Assembly (NCBI GenBank): GCA_014799645.1
Contig: JAAVHQ010000028.1
Span: 10,439-35,575 of the forward strand
Direction of reading: 5' to 3'
DNA: 25,137 bases
Source of the DNA: Clostridiales bacterium
GTDB lineage: Bacteria > Bacillota > Clostridia > Christensenellales > UBA3700
Shown: in pieces, positions 20,920-25,137 of the stretch
Layout: each line of letters opens with the position of its first letter
Position numbering within the stretch: the stretch's first letter is position 1
Program-made: the position numbers and the translations under genes
Notes under the pieces: generated by a model
Databases searched by the model: none
What the model saw: only the letters and a program-made list of their open reading frames with translations
What the model was told of the DNA's origin: nothing

Positions 20920-21606
20920 ATGGAATATAAAGTTTTCGTCGTAGAGGACGACGAGAGTATAAGAGGTCTTTACGAAATCGCTTTTGAGGACAAGTTCGAA
21001 TGCAAGAGTTTCGTATGCGCGGAGGATATGTTCAAGGTCTTGGACAAGGAACTTTGCGACATAATAATTCTTGACTTGATGTTGCCGGGAATGGACGGCT
21101 TGAAAGCGTTATCTCTTCTCAAAGCCGGCGCAAGGACAAAAAATATACCAGTAATAATAGCGAGCGCAAAGGGCGACGAAAACATAAAGGTCAGAGGACT
21201 TGACGCAGGCGCGGACGACTATCTTGCGAAGCCTTTCGGTATGTTGGAACTTATCGCGAGAGTAAAAGCCAATTTGAGAAAGACGGGCGCAAAGAAGTCG
21301 GATGAGGATATACTCGAATGTTCGGACGTCAAAATCAACAATTCCGAGCACGCGGTTTACGTCAACGGACAAGTCGTATCGCTTACTCTAAAAGAATACA
21401 ACTTGCTTGCGCTTTTGATGAAAAACGTCGACTGCGTCGTCAAGAGAGATGCGATTTTGTCGGAAGTGTGGGATTACGAGTACGTCGGCGAGACGCGTAC
21501 GCTTGATATGCATATCAAGTCTTTGCGGAGCAAACTCGCGGAGTTTTCAGACAAACAACTCATAGCCACCGTGCGAGGAGTGGGATACAAATTTTGCAAA
21601 AACTGA
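20920..21606 (+). CDS. OmpR/PhoB-family response regulator (PhoP-like)
   Basis: A 228-residue response regulator. The receiver domain begins MEYKVFVVEDDESIRGLY, with phosphoacceptor Asp52 in IIILDLMLPGMDGLKAL, a switch Ser in IIASAKGDENIK and the conserved Lys in DYLAKPFGMLELIARV. The winged-helix DNA-binding domain spans about 130-228 (SLTLKEYNLLALLMKN to TRTLDMHIKSLRSKL and VRGVGYKFCKN). RBS AGAAGGAG with good spacing. The kinase gene starts 83 bases downstream, after a hairpin and with a promoter of its own, so the two may be partly uncoupled. Resemblance to PhoP/PhoB is by overall sequence; phosphate as the signal is not shown. It is clearly distinct from the regulator at 13377, so this window encodes two OmpR-type systems. 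Confidence 0.94.
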   Translation: MEYKVFVVEDDESIRGLYEIAFEDKFECKSFVCAEDMFKVLDKELCDIIILDLMLPGMDGLKALSLLKAGARTKNIPVIIASAKGDENIKVRGLDAGADDYLAKPFGMLELIARVKANLRKTGAKKSDEDILECSDVKINNSEHAVYVNGQVVSLTLKEYNLLALLMKNVDCVVKRDAILSEVWDYEYVGETRTLDMHIKSLRSKLAEFSDKQLIATVRGVGYKFCKN

Positions 21607-21614
21607 AAGGATGC

Positions 21615-21645
21615 GGGCGCAATCGACAGATTGCGTCCTTACTAT
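21615..21645 (+). terminator. Hairpin between response regulator and kinase
   Basis: GGGCGCAATC at 21615-21624 pairs with GATTGCGTCC at 21629-21638 around a GACA loop (one G-T pair), followed by TTACTATTTATTTG. The stem is strong but the T tract is interrupted, so it may act as a partial terminator that sets the regulator-to-kinase ratio. Confidence 0.6.
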
Positions 21646-21649
21646 TTAT

Positions 21650-21678
21650 TTGACTTTTTTGAGCAATGATTATATAAT
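21650..21678 (+). promoter_or_regulatory. Promoter directly upstream of the kinase gene
   Basis: TTGACT at 21650-21655 and a perfect TATAAT at 21673-21678, spacer 17 bases. The start codon at 21690 is only 12 bases past the -10, so a transcript from here would have a leader of about 5 bases. Confidence 0.7.
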
Positions 21679-21689
21679 ATACGCATATT

Positions 21690-23489
21690 ATGATAAACAA
21701 AATATTAAGAAGAGTAATATTGATTATGACCGTGGCGGTGTTCGTAACCGTCGCGTTGACTTTTCTTTTGTTTAATATGTACAATATCGACAATTCCAAA
21801 AAGTATCTTATCCAAGAGTCGACGGATAATATCGAGGAGTTGAAACAGGCCGAGAGCGAAGAGGATATAATTCAAAGATTGGTGTATGAAAATTCCAAGG
21901 AATCTTACTATAAATTCGTGGTGCTCGGCAGCGATAAGAGCATTATTTTGGGCGGGGAACAGCGAGTTGAAAACGACAATGGAGAGATAGAAATAGTCGA
22001 GGGCGAAACTATCGACATGTCCAAAATCAGCAAGCGACAATTTGACAAAGCCGCGCGTAAAGGTGAAGCGTTCTTTATCGCAAATCCGTACAAATCAGGG
22101 CCTACTCTCAATTATTTCGTAAAGGTTGAAAATCCCAATTTCACCGACGGATACGTCTTTTATATGTGTTCCGTCGACGCGATTTACAACGGAAGACCTT
22201 ATTTTATCGTGCTCATTATTTCCGTAGGTATATGGGCGGGCGTAATATTAGCGGCATATATCGCTTTGACTTTTAACGTTAAAATTGCGACTGCGCCTTT
22301 TGAGAAGATTGAAAGAATGTTGGTAGACGTCAACAATGGCGAGTATACTCAAAGCCAAATCCCGCAGACGCTGAACTTTCCCGAGTTTAAGGCGGTTTTG
22401 ACAAAGATAGACGACCTTGCGGTGGAGACTTCCAAAAACTTTATCAACCTTCAATACGAGCAAAAAAAGTCGCAAATACTTTTACAATCGGTCAATCAAG
22501 GCATTATCGTTGTGTCCAAGAGCGGAAGAGTAGTGCTTACCAACGCTGTGGCTTTGGAGATATTCGGCAAGACCAACGACAACGTTGTCGGCGTAGATTT
22601 GGGATATATCGTCAACAATGAGGAATTGCTATCCACGCTTACTCAGGCTCTCGAAGAGAACAAGTATTACGTGGGCGAAGTGCAGATAGGAGACGAAATA
22701 TACCGTGTGGAAACCAACTTCAACACGATTGAGGAAAAGGACGTAATTACTGGCGAAGTAATGTTGATAAAATTCACCAACGTTACGGTAGAGGTCAACA
22801 CGGCGAAGATACGAAGCGAGTTTTTTGCCAACGCGTCGCATGAACTCAAAACGCCGCTTACCGCTATCAGCGGATACGCTGAATTGATGACGATGGACGG
22901 CGTGTCCAAATCGCAACTTGACAAGTGCGTCAAGGAAATCAACTCCAACGCGTTGCGTATGCGTTCGCTTATCGACGATATGCTCAAACTGTCAAAACTT
23001 GACGCTGACTTGGACAACGAAGAGGTGAGCAAGTTCGATTTGTCGCAAGTATGCCAAGAAGCGGTCGAGGAACTTCAAGGCGTGGCGGATAGCAAGCAAG
23101 TGGAAATAACATTGCAAGGCGAATGCGAATTTATCGGCAGAAAGAAGATGATACAAACGCTCGTATCAAATCTTGTCAACAACGCAATCAAGTACAACAA
23201 GCAAGGCGGTCACGTTTGGGTGAGCGTGGAGGATAAAGAAAACAGCGTTACGCTCAAAGTCAGAGACGACGGCATAGGCATTCACAAAGACCAACAGAGC
23301 AGAATATTCGAGAGGTTTTACAAGGTCGATACCAGCCGTACGTTTATCAACGAAAGTTCGACGGGATTGGGTCTTGCGATAGTAAAGAGAATTGCGCTGA
23401 TACACGGCGGAAAGATTTCGCTCAACAGCGTACCCGACGAGGGAACGGAATTCAAAGTCGTCTTTCCCAAAAGACTGATCGAGTGTTGA
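21690..23489 (+). CDS. PhoR/WalK-like sensor histidine kinase with PAS domain
   Basis: A 599-residue membrane sensor kinase. TM1 is about residues 9-30. An extracytoplasmic sensor domain of about 140 residues follows (31-168), then TM2 (about 171-194), a HAMP-like linker (FEKIERMLVDVNNGEYTQS), a PAS domain (about 262-365; LLQSVNQGIIVVSKSGRVVL) and the kinase core. HisKA has His384 in NASHELKTPLTAISGY. HATPase_c has NLVNNAIKYN (494-503), DDGIG (526-530), FERFYKVDTSR and STGLGLAIVKR (557-567). All boxes are intact. This layout matches PhoR/WalK of Firmicutes. No Shine-Dalgarno precedes the ATG at 21690. An in-frame ATG at 21726 would remove part of TM1, so 21690 is kept. It pairs with the regulator at 20920 and is followed after 34 bases by manA. 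Confidence 0.93.
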   Translation: MINKILRRVILIMTVAVFVTVALTFLLFNMYNIDNSKKYLIQESTDNIEELKQAESEEDIIQRLVYENSKESYYKFVVLGSDKSIILGGEQRVENDNGEIEIVEGETIDMSKISKRQFDKAARKGEAFFIANPYKSGPTLNYFVKVENPNFTDGYVFYMCSVDAIYNGRPYFIVLIISVGIWAGVILAAYIALTFNVKIATAPFEKIERMLVDVNNGEYTQSQIPQTLNFPEFKAVLTKIDDLAVETSKNFINLQYEQKKSQILLQSVNQGIIVVSKSGRVVLTNAVALEIFGKTNDNVVGVDLGYIVNNEELLSTLTQALEENKYYVGEVQIGDEIYRVETNFNTIEEKDVITGEVMLIKFTNVTVEVNTAKIRSEFFANASHELKTPLTAISGYAELMTMDGVSKSQLDKCVKEINSNALRMRSLIDDMLKLSKLDADLDNEEVSKFDLSQVCQEAVEELQGVADSKQVEITLQGECEFIGRKKMIQTLVSNLVNNAIKYNKQGGHVWVSVEDKENSVTLKVRDDGIGIHKDQQSRIFERFYKVDTSRTFINESSTGLGLAIVKRIALIHGGKISLNSVPDEGTEFKVVFPKRLIEC

Positions 23490-23523
23490 TTGATATAGAA
23501 ATTATTAGTAAAGAGGTAGATAT

Positions 23524-24474
23524 ATGAGTTATCCAATGAAACTTTCGCCCGCAACGATGCAGACGGTATGGGGCGGAAAAAGATTGATGGGCAAATGGAA
23601 CAAGCATACCGACGGCGACAACATCGCCGAGAGTTGGGAGCTTTCCTGTCACGAAAAGGGCGAAAGCGTCGTCATCAACGGCGAGTACGGCAACAGTACT
23701 CTTTCGCAAGTAGTCGCGCAGAACCCTGATTTTTTGGGAGAGAAGGGAAAGGCGTTCGACTTTTTTCCGATATTGATTAAACTTATCGACAGCAAGGATA
23801 ATTTGTCTATTCAAGTGCATCCGAGCGACGAGTACGCGCTTGCCAACGAAGGCGAGTACGGCAAGACGGAAATGTGGTATATCGTCGACTGCGACGAGGG
23901 CAGCGGAGTGTATTGCGGATTCAAAGAGCCTATCGGCAAGGACGCGTTGGACAAGGCTTTGAACGACGGTACTATCGTCGATTATCTCAACTTCATTCAA
24001 GTCAAGAAAGGCGACTGCCTGTTTATTCCCGCAGGTACGGTACACGCTATTTGCGGCGGACTTCTCATTTGCGAGGTGCAACAAAACTCGTCTATCACGT
24101 ATAGGCTTTACGACTACAATCGCGTGGATAAGGACGGCAACCCAAGGCAGTTGCATATCGACAAGGCGATAGCGGTCACAGACACTTCAAAGGTCGTCAA
24201 AGTCAATGAAAACAGCGAGAGAGTGAGCGACAACGTCGTCAGACTTGCAAATTGCAAATACTTCACCGTAGAGGAATTGAACGTTGATGAAGAGTATTCA
24301 TTTGAGGTAGACGGCAGTTCTTTCGTGTCGTTGACAGTCATTGACGGTCAAGGCGCGGTAATGGCAAACGGAAGTTGCATTTCGCTCGATCTCGGCGATA
24401 CGGTATTCATACCTGCAGGAGTGGGCAAAACTGATATTTACGGCAACTTAAAGGCAATAAAAGCATTTTGTTAA
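23524..24474 (+). CDS. manA: Mannose-6-phosphate isomerase, class I
   Basis: Interconverts mannose 6-phosphate and fructose 6-phosphate, linking mannose use and GDP-mannose supply to glycolysis; cytoplasmic, zinc-dependent. At 316 residues it matches the short Firmicutes-type ManA. Seen: VWGGKRLMGKW (15-25), the ESWELSCHEKG motif (36-46), and metal ligands Gln97 and His99 in LSIQVHPSDEYA, Glu116 in KTEMWYI and His174 in PAGTVHAICGG. Catalytic Arg194 is in SSITYRLYDYNRVD. The cupin-like C-terminal half ends GDTVFIPAGVG. RBS AAAGAGGT at 23510-23517. It lies 34 bases after the kinase gene and 7 bases before a tsaC-like gene, so it may be co-transcribed with both; no terminator or clear promoter separates them. 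Confidence 0.96.
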   Translation: MSYPMKLSPATMQTVWGGKRLMGKWNKHTDGDNIAESWELSCHEKGESVVINGEYGNSTLSQVVAQNPDFLGEKGKAFDFFPILIKLIDSKDNLSIQVHPSDEYALANEGEYGKTEMWYIVDCDEGSGVYCGFKEPIGKDALDKALNDGTIVDYLNFIQVKKGDCLFIPAGTVHAICGGLLICEVQQNSSITYRLYDYNRVDKDGNPRQLHIDKAIAVTDTSKVVKVNENSERVSDNVVRLANCKYFTVEELNVDEEYSFEVDGSSFVSLTVIDGQGAVMANGSCISLDLGDTVFIPAGVGKTDIYGNLKAIKAFC

Positions 24475-24481
24475 GGATATT

Positions 24482-25137
24482 ATGAAAACAAAGATTGTGA
24501 CTTTGGAAGAGGGGCTTGAAGAAGCCGTCGGTTTGATAAAGGATGGCGACGTCGTCGCTTTTCCTACCGAGACGGTTTACGGATTGGGCGCAAACGCTTT
24601 GGATAAAGAGGCGGTAAAAAAGATATTTATTGCAAAGGGAAGACCTATGGACAACCCTTTGATTATCCATATCGCAGACAAAGCCATGATTGACGAATTG
24701 ACCGTCGACGTGTCATATCAGGCAAGAGCGGTCATCGACGCGTTTATGCCCGGACCTATTACGGTAATTCTAAAAAAAGCAAGTTGCGTACCCGACGAAG
24801 TGTCGGCAGGACTTGCGACCGTGGGAATACGTTTTCCAAAGCATACAGTCGCAAGTGAGTTTATCAAAGCGTGCGGGCTTCCGATATGCGCGCCGTCGGC
24901 GAATACTTCTACGAAAATCAGTCCGACTTCGGCTATGCACGTCTATGAAGATATGCAGGGCAGAATTCCCCTCATACTTGAAGGCGGCGACTGTCAAGTC
25001 GGCATAGAATCGACTATAATAGATATGTCAGGCGATACGCCAACGATATTGCGACCGGGCGCGATTACTCCTCAAATGCTTGCAAGCGTACTTGGAGAGA
25101 TCAAGACTTTCAGCGGAGAAGTCGTCGTCGCCAAAGC
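24482..25137 (+). CDS. tsaC: L-threonylcarbamoyladenylate synthase (Sua5/YrdC/YwlC), 3' end beyond the window
   Basis: Makes threonylcarbamoyl-AMP from threonine, bicarbonate and ATP, the first step of the universal t6A37 modification of ANN-decoding tRNAs. The frame is open from ATG 24482 to the window edge (218 codons), so the C-terminus is not seen. Seen: the YrdC-domain signatures GDVVAFPTETVYGLGANAL (22-40), IFIAKGRPMDNPLIIHI (about 48-64), PGPITVILKK, VGIRFPKH, PICAPSANTSTKISPT and the STIIDMSG turn. The residues beyond about 200 suggest the longer Sua5/YwlC form, with a C-terminal Sua5 domain likely outside the window. It starts 7 bases after the manA stop codon with AAGGA as ribosome site, so translation is coupled to manA, although the pathways are unrelated. 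Confidence 0.94.
   Translation, partial: MKTKIVTLEEGLEEAVGLIKDGDVVAFPTETVYGLGANALDKEAVKKIFIAKGRPMDNPLIIHIADKAMIDELTVDVSYQARAVIDAFMPGPITVILKKASCVPDEVSAGLATVGIRFPKHTVASEFIKACGLPICAPSANTSTKISPTSAMHVYEDMQGRIPLILEGGDCQVGIESTIIDMSGDTPTILRPGAITPQMLASVLGEIKTFSGEVVVAK

Noticed and set aside
23452..24156. 234-codon minus-strand frame opposite manA
   Set aside because: Antisense shadow of manA; low-complexity, basic and unlike any family.
1..25137. CRISPR arrays, rRNA genes or complete insertion sequences
   Set aside because: No regularly spaced repeats, no rRNA-like sequence and no transposase or integrase reading frame was seen.

Overview
The window looks like part of the chromosome of a low-to-moderate-GC anaerobic Gram-positive bacterium, most likely an uncultured gut member of the Clostridia. 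This is inferred from strong AGGAGG-type ribosome binding sites, sigma-A promoters with TGn-extended -10 boxes, a fermentative AdhE, Firmicutes-type ManA, a Gram-positive lipobox, OmpR/PhoR-like two-component systems and a GH95 glycosidase. Core genes use many GCG, GAC and CTC codons. Several islands are visibly AT-richer and look acquired.

Layout. 1-1098: the 3' end of adhE. 1305-2174: an unknown two-TM protein. 2257-3426 (minus): malic enzyme, separated by a 340-bp AT-rich regulatory gap from a divergent AraC-family regulator (3767-4576). 4658-6682: a class I lysyl-tRNA synthetase carrying an appended C-terminal Trbp111/EMAPII-type tRNA-binding domain. 6836-7168: divergent tRNA-Arg(CCT) and tRNA-Glu(CTC) genes, each with promoter and terminator, bracketed by an inverted pair of a GCGAGT-rich repeat that ends in tRNA-acceptor-like sequence. 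7444-8984: an ankyrin-repeat protein, a 121-aa unknown and a previously uncalled 53-aa Cys-rich protein. 9117-9836: a flavodoxin-fold oxidoreductase. 9905-10801: a transglutaminase-like lipoprotein. 10940-13288: a GH95 alpha-L-fucosidase-type hydrolase.

13377-16276 is a compact operon of response regulator, sensor kinase, six-TM protein and two-TM protein, preceded by three PhoP-box-like direct repeats at exact 11-bp spacing. The two-TM protein has a second copy at 18635-18988, and a 70-nt copy of its 3' end lies at 18454-18523. Between them is a scrambled accessory region. It holds a broken gene fragment (16331-16584) and a small ORF (18349-18522) that together resemble one interrupted phage-tail-like gene, a two-gene cassette of a small DUF5678-like protein and a retropepsin-like aspartic protease (16791-17512), twin hairpins before a five-codon abortive ORF, and a convergent four-TM coiled-coil protein.

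19406-20812 is a TetR regulator plus a zinc-dependent phospholipase C family protein. Its promoter carries a perfect 18-bp palindrome exactly between -35 and -10. 20920-23489 is a PhoP/PhoR-like two-component pair, followed by manA (23524-24474) and a tsaC/Sua5-type gene that runs off the right edge.

The most interesting points are the DUF plus retropepsin cassette inside the interrupted phage-like gene, the LysRS1-Trbp fusion, the TetR operator architecture, and the tRNA-flanking repeat pair. All family assignments come from reading the sequence; no database search was run.
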